Shown: positions 23,107-35,932, counted from the first letter of the stretch. The stretch is DNA of 64,000 nucleotides from Rhodotorula mucilaginosa (GCA_034406715.1 CP137864.1:1798001-1862000); one strand, 5' to 3'. Numbers and translations: made by a program. The notes: generated from the letters alone by a model not told the origin.

Positions 23107-24295
23107 ACCGCGCCGTCTGCTTCTTCGCCATCAGTCGCATCGTCCTCATCGTCATCTTCATCATCATCATCGCGGGGTCCTTGTTCGTGTTTTCATCCTC
23201 ATCGGACATCTTCGTCGCAACGGCCCCCCTTCTCAACAAAAAGAATCCTTCCTCATGGTTCTACATCCGTCCCCCCAGCATACGCGTGTCAATACGAAGT
23301 ATCTAGTGTAGCCGTTCCTCTGTCTTTCTGTGCCCGTCAGTACCGTGTTGCCACTTGCAAGAAAATGTCATTTTTTCTCCTCGTTTCTCCAAGCTCAACT
23401 CTTCACCCTAGCTTGACAGCAGCTGACGCATTCCGGAGGCTTCGAATTCCTCTAGCTTCCAGTTTAATGCGTAGAGTATTCCCGCATCAAGCTCCAAGCC
23501 GAGGTTTCTCCGTGTATGCTGGCGTGTCCTCGCGAGCGAGAAGATTAGAATGCGCTCCTTGTCTCCTCACCGCGCGTGTGATGGCGCTATTCGCGGTTCC
23601 ATGGCTAATGCCGCCCGAGCTAGCCAAAGTGCACCCTATTCAGGCGGAAATTGCAAGGCCGCGTCAGTACATACACTCTTTGCATCCTTGCACTCATCAC
23701 ACCTTTTAAGCTCCAGGGCTCTCAGTACACTCGCGTGGGCGGAGCCCGGTTGCCCACAACGTCGCTGTGAAGGAACTCGGAGCCAGAGCTATTGCCCGCG
23801 TGTAAGCCGCACAGGTAGCTAAAATGAACTACTGGGGGCTTAATCTTGAAACGCAGAGTACACTCGTTCCCGTCGCTGCGGCTGATCAAAGGGGCAGCAC
23901 CCCCGTCACACTCTTGGAGATCTCGGAGTTGTCGGAGGCGATCGTGCCAGTCTACGCTGTATGTATGCAGAGCCTTTCCGCACGATCCGGGCTTGTCATC
24001 CTAGCGGCGAGCTCGAGACGGGCGAGAGAGACTCGTGATCCGCAGCTGAGCGCGGCGCCAGCTGCTCCGCGCGTGCTCACTAGGGTGGTGGCGGTTTCGG
24101 CCTCAGGTTTCGCGTGGAATTCAGTGTAGAAAGATTCTGGAAAGCGACGAGCAACCGGATAGTCGAAGGGCAGCGCATCGCCCGCGACGCGGACGAGAGA
24201 AGGCGGCGCGGCGAGGCCACGTCGCTCGAGCCCGCCTTCCCACCGCTTGTGCCACCGCTGCGGCTGCATAGGGCCGCACTACAGTCTGTTTGGCT
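23107..24295. other. 1.2-kb intergenic region
   Basis: This holds the 3' UTR of the serine-rich gene, with a CATCAT run at about 23152-23172, and the promoter of EAF1. Base composition is more mixed than in coding sequence and no frame carries a recognisable protein. No RNA gene was seen. Confidence 0.5.
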
Positions 24296-27200
24296 ATGGC
24301 CAGGGCCACTGCATCGACCTCGGGTCACGTTGCCGACGAGGTGCGGGCCGTCTCATCTCGATGCTGTGCAGTCACACGGGAGAGGTCGCTGCATCGGAAC
24401 AGCGCTGATCGGATCGAGTGTACCACAGGCAAACAGCAGTCAACAGACTGACCATGCCGGTGTACGCACGCGCGCCGTGCGAGCCCGCGAAGCCAAGCTA
24501 GAGTGCGTGCTCCACCCCGCCGCCTCACCCGCTCGCACCTTCATCGCTACGACCCGCTGACACCCTCTGGCCGCACTTTGCAGGGCGCTTGCAGCAACCA
24601 GAGAGCACCAGATTGCAGAGCTTTTTGTGGCGGTGCGCGACAAGCCAAAGTACACCGACTTTGAAGCCGGCCTGTCCGGACGCAAGCGCCGAAAGCTGGT
24701 CGACGCCGCCAAGGACGATCAGATCTCGCTCCCGGGACTCGAGGACTTCAAGCGCGAATGCGCGAGTGCAGAAAGGTGCTTACAAATCTCTTGGTCACTC
24801 TGCGCAAGCAAACTGACCTTAACAAATGCCGGGAATCTTCCCCCACAGCCTGCGACGCCTCGATATTGCTCTGCCGCCGCTCTCACCCGCGCCAGCGAGT
24901 GAAGTAGACCCTTCTGCCGAGCGACAGGCCGAAACTGTCCTCGCACCACTGCTCGCGGACGACTTGGCAGCCAGAGACGTTGTCGTCGACGACTCGGAGG
25001 AGGATGCCGAAGGCGAGGTCGACGAGGATCTCCCGATGGCGCAAGCACCCGGACCGACACTAACGAGCAACGCTCAGGCTGGCCGGACCGAGAAGGCACC
25101 CGAACGACAAGCCCCGCCGACGCCATCGACTTCTGCAGCACCGCAAATCGCCTTAACGGCGCCGTCGGCTTCACCTTCCGTCGCGCCATCACCAGCTCCT
25201 GCCGCCGCCGGAACCGCCGCATCTACACAGTCGATCGCTCCGGCCCTTGTGCAGCCGACCCCGTCCCCGGTCCCGTCGCCAGCGCCTGCCGTCGCCGATG
25301 CGCCCTACTTTCCGCCCCCGGTCTACTCTTCTCAGTTCGGCATTCACGAGGTCTCGTCCGACTATGTCGAAGCTCTTCCACCCGTACCCGGTGACGTCCT
25401 CCGTCAACGCCTCAATGCGGCACTCCTGCTCCGCGCGAGCAACAAGAAGGCGTCGAAATCCTCTGCGCCGCAAGCCGTCCAGCCCGATCTCTACAAGCTG
25501 CACGTCCGCTCTCAGCACATGAGCGCCAAGTCTTTCCTCGGACCAGGCAAGCGCGTGCATAACGTTCTCGACACGAAGGAGTGGGAGGTCGGGATTGACG
25601 AGATGCGCGCCATTCGGGCGTTTGAGCGGATCGAGGAACTCAAGGCCGAGAGGAAGTGGAGCTTCCGCCAGCCGAAGAAGCAGCGCACGGGCGTCGTTCC
25701 GAAAGCGCACTGGGATCATGTGCTCGACGAAATGGTCAGTCCAGTACGGCGGCGAAAACTTAGAGACCTTGAGTGCTGATCCTCCGCGAAATCCCAACAG
25801 CGTTGGATGCAGACCGATTTTCGTCAAGAACGGCGCTGGAAAGTCGTGACGGCGTACACCATCGCGCGAGATTGTCGCGCATATGTGCGAGCGTCTCCAA
25901 GCGATCGTAGCAAGCTCGTTGTCCCCACAAGGCCGCCGCGGATGTTGACCGACTCGGAAATCGAGGCGAGAATGAATGGACCTCTAACATCGGGCGACTT
26001 GCCCCCTGCCGGTGCGGACAATCTTGAGCCGGCGGGAACAGGTCATGGCGGAGAGAAGGACCAAGACCACAACGTCGACGAGGACGATCAGGATGCGGAA
26101 GGAGAGCCCGACGACGACGCGGGCGTTCGAGTCGTTGCCGCCTCCGCGTCCGACGCGGTCAAGGACGCGGTCCCCGTCGCATCGGCACCAGCAGGAGCCG
26201 GCAAGGCGGGTGGAAGCGCTGGCGACGCGGCGACGGTGACGGTTGCCGCACCCTCGTCGCGGTCTCAAGCCGAGGCGAACAAGGTCCAATCGCAAGCTCA
26301 GCATATCCAGAACCTCATCACCTTCCGGAATCCAATCTTTGACGCCTCGGTTGCCGACACGACGATCAGCTCGAGCGATCTCGCGTTCATACGGGACTCT
26401 GCAGCCTCTGGCGGCGGCGGCGGCGGCGGGAAGGCCGAATCAACCAAAGACGACCCGTTCCTCGGCTACGACTTTGCCGTCCTGTTCCCCGATCTGCCGC
26501 TTTACTCCGACTTTGCCATCGCCAACGATCCGTCGCTGGCTCGTCGCGTGGAGGACTCGTCGGCGTGGTCAGGCCGGCTCGCGCAAGTGACCCGTCTCCT
26601 CGAGATCAAGCCGACCCTCGTCAGTACTCTTCAGCCGGGTCGAACGCGGACAGACAAGGGTTGGTCGCCCGCCCTGATCGACGCGCTCGAAGACGTCAAG
26701 GACTCGATGAGTGCGGGCGAGACTCCCGTGCCGGCATCGGCCTCGACACTGTTTGCCGGCCGCAAGCCGAAGGACGTCGCTACCGGCGAACTCCTCGTCA
26801 AACCGCAAGAGGTTCCAAATGCCGAGATCCGCGCCACCGCCATCCTGTGGCTCCCCGAAGAGGACGCGCTCCTGCTCGCCCTCCAGAAGCAGTACGGCTT
26901 GAACTGGTCGCTCATCGCGCAGGTGTTCAACTCGACCACGCATCGCCCGGAATCCGATTATCGGCTCGCGTGGGACGTGTACGATCGCTGGGACAAGCTC
27001 GTCGGCCCGGGGAGCAAGAAGCTCCTGCCCGACGGGACGGAAATCGTGCGACCGCCGCCGGAATGGCTGCCGCCAGTCGACCGAACGGGCCGTCCGATGC
27101 CGGTCATCGCCGACGGCAGCAAGAAGAAGACTCGGCACGCGATGATCGTCGAGGCCATGAAGAAGGTGCAGAAGAAACGCGAGGGGTATGCGGCCAAGCA

Positions 27201-27786
27201 GCCCGGTAAGCGTGCGAGGAGTTTTCCCTTTCGCGCAAGGAAGTAGCTGACGGGCGACCTTTTCCGCACAGCGGCCGGTTTCCCTCGCCGGATCAATATG
27301 GCCATGCACGAGTCGCACAACATCCCGCCGAGACCGAACTGGACGCCGATGGAATGGAGCATTTACAAGGCCGAGCAGGAGGCTCAGAAATTGCGCCTGC
27401 GACAGCAGCAGCAGGCGCAAGTCCAAGCCGCAGCCGCTATGCGCCAGCAACAGGCTCAGCAGAACGCCGCCGGACTGCAGCAATCTCGACCACCGTCGTC
27501 GTTGCCACCTCAAATCGCCGCTGCCCACGCTGCCGCACGAGCGTCACCGACAGGGTCTGCCACTGCGCTTCCTGGTTCGCCAAACACCGGACACAGCTCG
27601 GCGTCGCCGAGAAACGCGCCCCAGCAGCTCGGCGGCCACGCACCCAACCAGCAACTCAACGGGGATCAGATTGCGGCGTTGCAGGCGCGCCAGCGGGAGC
27701 TTTTGCAGGCGCAGGCGCAGGCGATCGCGGCTCAACGAGCTGCTCAGCAGCAGCAGCAGCAGCAACAACAAGCTGCCGGTTCGTAG
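24296..27786 (+). CDS. EAF1: NuA4 histone acetyltransferase scaffold EAF1/VID21 (HSA and SANT domains)
   Basis: This is the platform subunit that assembles the NuA4 histone H4 acetyltransferase in the nucleus. The HSA domain, which binds actin-related proteins, spans [25 protein letters not shown] and continues to IARDCRAYV. A SANT/Myb domain follows (LPEEDALLLALQKQYGLNWS, then STTHRPESDYRLAWDVYDRW). The C terminus is Gln-rich and ends in a Q10-like tract. Exons 24296-24340, 24429-24502, 24584-24775, 24849-25734, 25801-27205 and 27272-27786 sum to 1039 codons in frame. The start at 24296 is my reconstruction: a GT-AG intron with a CTGAT branch site joins MARATASTSGHVADE to the helix RTRAVRAREAKLEALAATRE, a typical EAF1 beginning. 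The middle region (Ala/Pro-rich) is disordered. The stop lies 76 bases from the NUP160 stop. Confidence 0.92.
27745..27770 (+). repeat. CAG/CAA polyglutamine tract
   Basis: Tandem CAG then CAA codons encode the glutamine run at the EAF1 C terminus. CAG-rich tracts can vary in length between strains. Pure CAG is interrupted by CAA at the 3' end, which usually lowers instability. Confidence 0.9.
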
Positions 27787-27862
27787 TTCACGGAATATAG
27801 TACCTATGATGACAAGACAAGTGCCGCATGTGTAAAGTATCGTTGCATGCGTGATCCTTCTC

Positions 27863-30800
27863 CTACGAGCGTTTCAGTTGTCGCTCGGCCTTTTCCAGGG
27901 CAGTCATGCGAGTGGCGAGACCTTGCCGCAAGTCCGCCTGGCGCTGCTTCAGAACATCGTCCGTCATGCTCGGCGAGTCTCCCGGCGGGATGCTGAGAAG
28001 CTGGTCGAAAGACGGCAACGGCATGGTGGTACTGAATGCGGTGGGGGTCGCCGCCATGGGTGCCTGGTCAAAGGTGTCAAGGTCAGAATGCGCCCGGCGC
28101 TAGAGCATATCAAGGGGACAGACTTACCTTGAGTGCCTGCAGGGCGCGCTCGAACGCTTCCGCTAAACGATCGTGCTTGATGAGAATTCGCAAAAGGCCC
28201 GGCAGGTCTTGTCGCGCAAGCTCGTCCAGCAGGAATGCCGGCGTTTCCGCGTTCCCATAGTTCGTCAAGACGTATTCGAGAACGAGGCGGCGGTACTTGC
28301 AAGTGACCGGATCGTCATGGCGATCGAGGTTCGTCGCCAGCAATCTCCAGGCCTTTGCGGGAAGAGGCGCGTCCCACGTCGACGCTTCCTCGGCCAGGCT
28401 CACCCAGCTCGCGTCCGTAGTGCTGCAAAAGAAAGGCCGAGTCAGCGTCACGTCCCGCGGCTGTGGGCTGGCTGTGCGGGACATACCCGCTGTCGTGTGT
28501 TGAGAGGGCGACGCAGCGTTCCGTCAAGGCTTCGAACAAGGCCGAAAGGTCGCAGTCGAAAGCACGCCCGGCCGAGAACGCCTGGTCAATCCTACCCATC
28601 TGTGAGAATAGCGCGACGACAGTCTCGGCGTCGAGCTGGAAATCTGAGGCAGCGAAAAACACGAGGTGTAAAAGGTCAGCTGAGGTAATAAAACGCAGGA
28701 ACCGCTGATGCGAGCAAACTGACTTGTCCGCTCGAGCTCGGGGAACTCCGCCGACAACTGCAGTCGAGCGAGAGCCAAGCCGTAGTCCTTGCGGATATCG
28801 CTCAATTCCAGGACGTCGATGGGTGCCGACACCAGGTTCGGATCGAGTTCGGTTTCCGGAATGCGATAGGCGACTTTTCGACGCCGCTTTCCCTGTCAAC
28901 CACGGGTCAGCCGAATAGTCTGAAGCCGATCTAGGGGAGATGGCATACCCGGTCGGTCTGATCAGCTGCAACAATCGCGAGCCAAGCATGGTCCTTCGGC
29001 ACGAGCGACAAAGCGTTCGTCGCTGCGAGATAGCTGTGGCACTGGAGAGTCGCGACCTGCTGATATGGCACGCCCGGCAGGCCCACGAGCTCGCCCAGCC
29101 GTCGCGCTTCTTGATACATGACGGTGCCCGCTGCGGAAACAACGAAAAAGCTTAACTTACCCGCTCTCCACACCGACCAGGGGACAGCGTCATGAGGCTC
29201 GACTCACCACTTCGGTAGTCGCCCTTCGCCACGTGGTACGCGTAGAGAATCTTGTAGTAATTCGGCGTCCCGAGCGGATCCGAGTTCCTCGCGCGGAAGG
29301 CGAGGTTGCGTTCCAAATCTGCTTCCAGCCCGGCGAACGAGAAAGTCGAGAGAAGCGACGCCGCGCCATTCTCACACACGCTTGAGATGAAGTGGGCGAG
29401 GCAAGTCGTACGACTGCGGCGTGACGATACAATCTCAGCTCTTCGATCGTAGACCTGAGACTCGAAAAGCGAACTTACGTCTCCGGATCCGGAATCGCCA
29501 TGACCACTTCGTATGCTTTGGCATAGTCGCTCAACATCACTCGACTCCGGAACAGCTTGATCCACAGATCGTTCTCGGTTTGCACATCGTCGAGATTCTC
29601 GCGTTCAAACGCGTCGAGGGCGAGCTGCGCAAAGTGCGCGATCGCTTTGTCGAAGGGTGTAGGCGCAAAGTGCGAGAGGACATGAACGTAGTATGCAGCA
29701 AGCGACGTCCTCGCTTCGGCAGGCAGGACTGCCTGTAGCGCTGCCTGCTCGGCAGGATCGGGAAAGGCTGCCGAGTCGAAACTGTCAGAGCCGCGACTTT
29801 CATCGTGCGGACCCTTGAACCGAGGCGACTTACAGAAACCGCTCGCAGCGCGATCGAAGGCGCCCTGGGCTTCTTCGGCAGAACCGAGCTCCAGGTGAGC
29901 TCTCGCCTGCACGAATTGCAGTCCCGCCGAAGCGGGCCACATGCTCGCCCACTCGAGCGCTTCGGAGTTGAGGGCGAGTTGTTGCAGTCGCAATGCGAGC
30001 AGAGAAACGGAGGTCGAGGGAACCGGCTCGCGGGCGGCGGGTAAAGGAAGGAGGCCGAAAGAGCGGAACATGCCGGAGAAGGCGTAGGCGAGAGAGACCG
30101 ACAGGGCGGAGCGCGATGCCGGCAAAAGGAGCCGTGCGTAGTCGGGGAGCCGGAGCAAGGTGTTGACGAGGCCGTAAGTCGGGGCTGGCGAGGTGTCGGC
30201 CAGGCCGGACTTGCTCGACTCTTGCATACGCAGACCCTCGAGCCTGTGCAAGAAGCCGTCCTCCTCTGCTCGTTGCCGTAAGGCGCCGGCGAGAGACTCG
30301 ACGGTATCCACCGAAGGCGTCACGAGCAAAGCGGTCATCCACTTAACCGCCGCGAGGGTATGAAGGGTGTTGAAGGCTGCTGCAGTCGATTGAGCGAGAT
30401 GCGGGAGGATAGGGTCTTGCAGCATCATCGAGCCACCGGTCGATTCGCCGGACGAAGATCCCGTACCGTTGTCTTCCGCCCAGACGAGAAGAAGGACGGT
30501 CGCGAGGCCTTTTGCGAGCTCGTACCGCGCTTCGACGCCGGCGCTGAAGGCGTCGCTGAGCACTGCATTCGCCAGCTCCGTCGCCTCTTCGCCGTCTTCC
30601 GGGTTTGCCGCGACGGCAGGAAGCTGCTCCGACGTCAGGAGAAGGAGGAAGGCGTCGACAGCGCGCTCGGCGCTTTCGAGGGTCGAGAGTTGCGCGACGA
30701 GTTCGGAGGCCGATTCGCCCAGACTCGCTTCGAGGCAGGTTTCGAAGATCTCGAGAGCTGAAGTACCGATGTCGACAGTCGGGACTTCGGACAGACGAGT

Positions 30801-32975
30801 GACGAGCGTGTGCTCGAGAGCACGTTTGCCTGCCGCCGTGAGCCGACTCTCAACCGCGCGAATGACTGCGAGAAGCGGGAGGATATCGGTGTGCAGCGTG
30901 TTTGTCGCACCCAGGCTCGGCGGCAAGTCGATGGCCGAATCTGCGTCCGACTGCAACGCGAGGACGGTCGGATTCGAGCAGTCATGGAGGATTTGAACTG
31001 CCTCGCGGACGATCGGAACCGACACGCTGTCGCGGCTGATGACTGCTGCAATTCCGCGCTGCTCGTCGATGGCGAGACAGGTCGGGTAAAGCGCCGCCGC
31101 CCGAGATTCGTTCAAGAGCGCCACGAAGCGGAGCCACTCGAGTTTCAGGCGATGGTAGTACTGGTCGTGCAGGAGCGCACCGGTGTCGGCATCTTGCTCG
31201 AGTACGACGGTCGAGCCGACGATCGCAGCTGCGCGGTCGAGCGGCGAGGGGTACTCGAGCTCAAACTGTTCCGGCAGGATCGCCCCAGCTTCGGCGACTT
31301 CGGCGGCGACCAGGTTTTGGTACTCTACCAGCGCAAAATCGAGGGTCGAGGCAGGGTACCGACCCGGTCGCGAGATGTGCTCGAAGAAAATGTCTGCGAC
31401 GGCGTCTGCCGAGTCCCGCAGCTGTTCGTCAAAGTAGGCGGCAGTCCACGCCGACGTCCTCGAGGACAAGCCGCGCTCGACGATCGACCACTCCTCGCCG
31501 CCTTCCTCGGCCGTCAAGCCATCGAGCTCGCTCACGTCGACCGTGCGGATGTCCATCTCGCCGGCGTTGTCCCAGCAGGCCCACAAAGTCCACCTCGCTT
31601 CGCCCGAAACGTCCATCCGCACGACATCAAAGTCGACGAGCGAGTTGGCGACTCGCAGCGGGCACGCACGCGTCACGACCGGGTCGAGCTCTTTGAGCTC
31701 TCCCGTCGACGCGTCGGTGGCCATGCCGTAAAGGAAGAAGGCGGAGGGTGCCGAACTCGTTGCGGGGCTGAACAGGGCCAGGTAGTATCGGTACGGCGAC
31801 GTGTCCGACCCGGCAATGATTTTGACCAGCGGGAAGGGTGTCGGTCCTATCAGAGCCGCATTGTGGCCGGCGTGAGGAGAATCCGTGTGGGACGCAAGGG
31901 TCAAAGCGAGGGCGGATGTCGAGGCGACTTCGTACTGCGGCAAGTCAGTCACGCGGAGGCAACCGCCCGTCTCGAGACGCCAGATGCGCAACTTGCGGTC
32001 GCGCGAGACGCCAAATGCGAGCGTGACGGGCTCTCGCGCGCCGTGCAGGGCGCAGGTGGCGAGGGAGAGGACCTGCGACGGAGCGGCGACGGACGAGGCC
32101 GCTTGGAACGAACCCTTGGTCGGAGACGCAAGGTGGCGTGTGGAAAAGGAAGGGATGAGGGAGCGCATTGAGAACGAGGAGGGCGAGCGCAGCTCGGTCT
32201 CGATGAGTCCTCCTTCTGCGGGCCCGAAAATTGAACGTCAAAACCAGGGCCATTGCGAGCGCCGGGGGGTTACGAAGCTTATGTAGTTGCACTCACCAGT
32301 GCTTGCCGTCAGTTCGGCACAGATGAGCTGTCCTTCGGCGGTCGCGATCGCGACGCGGTCCTCGTCGATGGCGTGCATGAGAATGGGCGTCCGACCCTCA
32401 AGCGATTCAATCTTGGTCTCGACGCTCCAGTTGCCCTCATTGAGCGCATCGGTGGCGTAGAAGAGACTCGGTAAAGGAAAGGTGAGGGTGTACAGGTATC
32501 CGGCTTCGGTGACGCAGAGAACTTGGACTTGTCGACTCGAGTTGCCCGTCGCTTCAAGGACGATGAGGCTCGGAGTCGGGACGAGGCGAGATGGGAAGAC
32601 GAAGGAAACTGGCGGCAAGGTTCCAGGGTGGCTGTCGAGTTCTGCGAAAGCGTTGGCCGGGAGACTGCCGCCCTGCTGCTGGACCAGCTGGGAAGCGCCC
32701 TCGGGTCCAGTCCGCGAGAAGGCGCACCACCGCAGCTCGAGAGCGTACGCGTCTTCGAGCACGCGCGCGAGGACAAAGCCAGTCGTGTTCCCGCCCGTGT
32801 CCTCTCTCGGGAAGAAGGCGGACGAGTACAAGGCGTGGTCCTGCTGGTCGAGGAGCGGCGTCGGAGCGACTTCGTCCACGGGTGCCGAGGTCGGCACGGT
32901 ATAGGTGAGCCCTTCTACAGTCGACGCATGCTCCAGGAACGCGCTCGCTGTCGTGTACGGCGCAGTCGCTGCCAT
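27863..32975 (-). CDS. NUP160: Nuclear pore Y-complex nucleoporin NUP160 (yeast Nup120 class)
   Basis: This is a scaffold subunit of the Nup107-160/Nup84 Y-complex. The N-terminal half is a beta-propeller, marked by the family block FGVSRDRKLRIWRLETGGCL and preceding strands such as LYTLTFPLPSLFY. The C-terminal two thirds is an all-helical solenoid (for example FFAASDFQLDAETVVALFSQ and SALEIFETCLEASLGESASE). The length, about 1,500 residues over 5.1 kb with around ten introns, fits the family. ATG 32975 (MAATAPYTTASAFLEH) is the first ATG in frame. The frame stays open a further 29 codons upstream without an ATG, so an extra 5' exon is possible. The C terminus ends AERQLKRS. It is convergent with EAF1. 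Confidence 0.9.
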
Positions 32976-35070
32976 CCTGACGGGTCGAAGAGCGATGACC
33001 TCTAAAGGCGGGCTCTTGAAGGTACGGCTGGTCAGGCAGAGCTGCACACGTCGGCAGTACAAGCGTCGAGTTCTGTAGCTCGCTGACTAGCGCCTGCCGT
33101 ACTTTGGTAGCAGCGTGGAGTCGTCGGCGACAAAGTTGGACGACAAATCGAGCGAGCGAGACGATTCCTTTCCTTCACTCTCGGCCAGGGCTATCAAGAG
33201 CAGACGCTGTAGCTCATGAACTCTTTTATGGACGCAAGAATCACACGCTTTCCGAAAAGTGCGATGTTGTGAACCATCTGATGCAACCAGCTGCCTCGCA
33301 TATTCGTACTTCATGGGCGCAAACAAGCGCAATAGGCCCAATTTCACGCCTTTGTGCCTGCCTGCACGTAGAAGCAGTCTGCCCTGCCTGTGTGCAGACC
33401 TGAGACAGGAAGCCTTCAAAGATGTCCGGTCCGCCGTGGGAAGAGCGCGAGGGAAGAAGAGTTAAACAGCACTGCCCGCCGTTCGCCGCGTTGCCACGTT
33501 TCGCAGACGGATCAGAGCGTAAGCGATTCAAGTACACGGCGAGGTAGTAAGAGAGAGAATGGATCCGCATTTTTGGCCCTCCCATAATCCGCTCGTGGTG
33601 TTTCCAGCCAGCCCGCCGTCATCGCGAGAGCGACTCTCGAAGCAAGCACAGCACCGGAGTCGCACCCTGCCTGCCGCAAGTCAGAGCGATAACATCTGTG
33701 CTCCGGTTCGGTCGTCACGTAAAAGCATTGGGCAGCATGTCGAGGTCGCAGAACGGAGTCGGCATCAATTCCGATCGTCTCGAGGAGCGGTGTCGGTGCG
33801 GGTCGGCCGTGGCGGCGGGCTGGCTTGAGGCTGAAGTCACGGGGCGGGTCATGTCGAACAGAGTCTCGCGCAGGACCATTGAGCTGCTGCAGGCTCGCGG
33901 AGGTCGGAGTCCAAGGAGCCTTTGCTGGCAGCGCAGGTTCCTTCTTCACCCTCATTCAAGTGCGCTGGCGCGACCTCGTCGATCGGAAACCCGGGACAGG
34001 AGAGAGGGCTCGCGCAGACAGATCGCCCGCTCGCTGGATCCAAGCGATGCGCGCCCCTGCAAAGCGGTCGGCCGACCTCGATGGGTTGAGGGACTCGTTC
34101 CTCCCAACGCGAGGCTGCATGCGACTTGACTGCCGACGGCCACCATTGCTGCTGTGCCCCAGTCGAGGCTTCTCACAGCACAGCACATACCGCTTCATTG
34201 GCGACTTTAAGCTTTTGAAACTTTTCAACAACGGAGACCGACAGTTCGGTTGCGGTGATGCGTTCGCCGCCAACGGATTCGGAGGGGCGAAATCCGAGGC
34301 GTTGGACTCTGCGTTGACGTCGGCGAGGTCAGTTCAAAGCGCTGTATATCTGCTGTTTCCGCTTGGCAGTCGCCTTAGCGCTCGCGTTCGGCGGGATCCT
34401 GTCCCGCTCTGCTACGATGTGGCTTTGCTGTGGCTTGCCGCCACGAATCCGCTCATGTCGTCCACTTGGCGAGTCGAATCGACCCTCTGCGGAGCGACAA
34501 GGAGCCCATTGGTGCTGTGTGTTACCGCGCAACCAGCCGCGTCATCATCGACTCGCCGATAAACGCTGTGCGGGCTACCTGGGCACTTTTGCGGAGGACC
34601 GGCAGCTTGCGACGACGCCAGACTCGGAGGAGTTTGTCGACCTGCGCAGCTGCTTCTTGCACACAGCACGGCGCCACAAGGCCGTTGTCGCTGCCGAGGC
34701 TGGGAAAGGAAGGTCGCGGGACCGCCGGTCCCGTTTCCTTCCACGAGCGGAGCAAGCAGGTTGGGTCGGGGCGACAAGCAGGAACCGCCACCGGCAGATG
34801 GTGGGCCCACCGCAGAGCACAGCGGCCAGGACATCGATGGGAAGAGGAGCTCTCGCTGGGTGAGCGCGCGACGACGGCGAACGCTTCCCGTGCGACGATC
34901 TTTCTGAAGCCGCCGGCCCTGCCTGCGCGCGCCCCGGAACATATGTCTTCCGCTTACATACTGCTATCAGCTTCATGCACAGCAAGTGTACTCGCCGCGC
35001 CATCGACACGCGCGACGTATCGACTGCCATACCCCTGCGTTCTCGTGAAAGATAAACACGCTCGAGACCA
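32976..35070. other. 2.1-kb region with no secure gene
   Basis: Promoters of NUP160 (-) and of the next + gene must lie here, but the stretch is longer than other divergent spacers in this window. Candidate frames exist, such as an ATG-started minus frame at 33512-33955 and a plus frame at 33825-34562. Their proteins are Arg/Ser/Cys-rich with no recognised family, and they overlap each other on opposite strands. I see no tRNA, rRNA or repeat. Confidence 0.5.
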
Positions 35071-35905
35071 ATGCCCGCTTCGAACCCTTCTCATCAGGTC
35101 ACTCCGGACCAGTCCACGATCGCTGCCTCGACCTTTTCGCATTTCGTTGCCGCAGAAGCGCATCGCCTACAGCAGATTCCGCCGCGGCCCCGATCCGAGT
35201 CGCTAGGTCCGCAGTACTTGCCCTTCGACGGCGAGCAAGTTCCCGTCGAATTCGTGCGCGACGTGCTGCACAGTCTATGTGAGTCGCATCTTGTCAAAGG
35301 TGCGAGGTTGCAGTTGCGCTGACGAGAGTGCTGTTGCAGCAGAGGAGCTGCTCCTCGCGGTGCACGAGACGACGGTCCTTCGCTCTCGCGGCGAGCACGT
35401 CCGAGAAGTTCTCCCTGCGCCTGATCTCCCGGTGCCCACCCATGTCTTCGTCATCAGCTTCGACGACACAGAAGAGATCGAGGAGATTCCAACCCACGGC
35501 CTGGTCTGGGCTGCGACGGGGTCCGGGATGTTTGCGCCCTTATTGGAACCACCCGACGACGATGTCCTCGAGCTCGAAACGACTGCGCCCTTTATCATGT
35601 TACCGACCTTTCCCCTCAGAGTCCCATACAAGTCAGCATGGGGCCCTCTGCACGACTTTGTCTACCTTGGCTCGACCTCGCGACTGCTCGAAACGCTCGG
35701 TTTTCGATGTTGCGGCCCGATCTCGAATGGTTCGGACACGCAGGAGCAGGAGGTTGAGGCGGAGCGCACGCTGCTCCGTATACGCGAGTTGTGGTCCAAT
35801 GCTGTTGTCCTCGGTCTCGGAGACGAGAAACTGTGGGACGCGATCGAGGACGCATGGGCTCGCTTGCTGAGGAAGCAGCAAAGCGGAGAGGGTGGACGGG
35901 CATAG
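35071..35905 (+). CDS. Hypothetical acidic soluble protein
   Basis: Exons 35071-35278 and 35340-35905 join in frame through a GT-AG intron and give a protein of about 257 residues. There is no signal peptide or membrane segment. Patterned stretches suggest a folded domain: PQYLPFDGEQVPVEFVRDVL, HVFVISFDDTEEIEEIPTHG and VLGLGDEKLWDAIEDAWARL. I do not recognise the family. Regular alternation of hydrophobic and acidic residues, and codon use like the neighbours, make it a likely real gene. The stop codon is 27 bases from that of the HMG-box gene on the other strand. Confidence 0.7.
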
Positions 35906-35932
35906 AGAACACAATACATGCAACACGCTTAA

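Noticed and set aside
30810-32171. A 453-codon plus-strand frame opposite NUP160.
   Set aside because: It is an antisense shadow of the biased nucleoporin coding strand; the composition is Arg/Gly/Asp-rich with no family.
34218-34235. A short match to the start of 5.8S rRNA (AACTTTTCAACAACGGA).
   Set aside because: The similarity ends after about 15 bases and the rest of 5.8S rRNA is absent, so it is chance.
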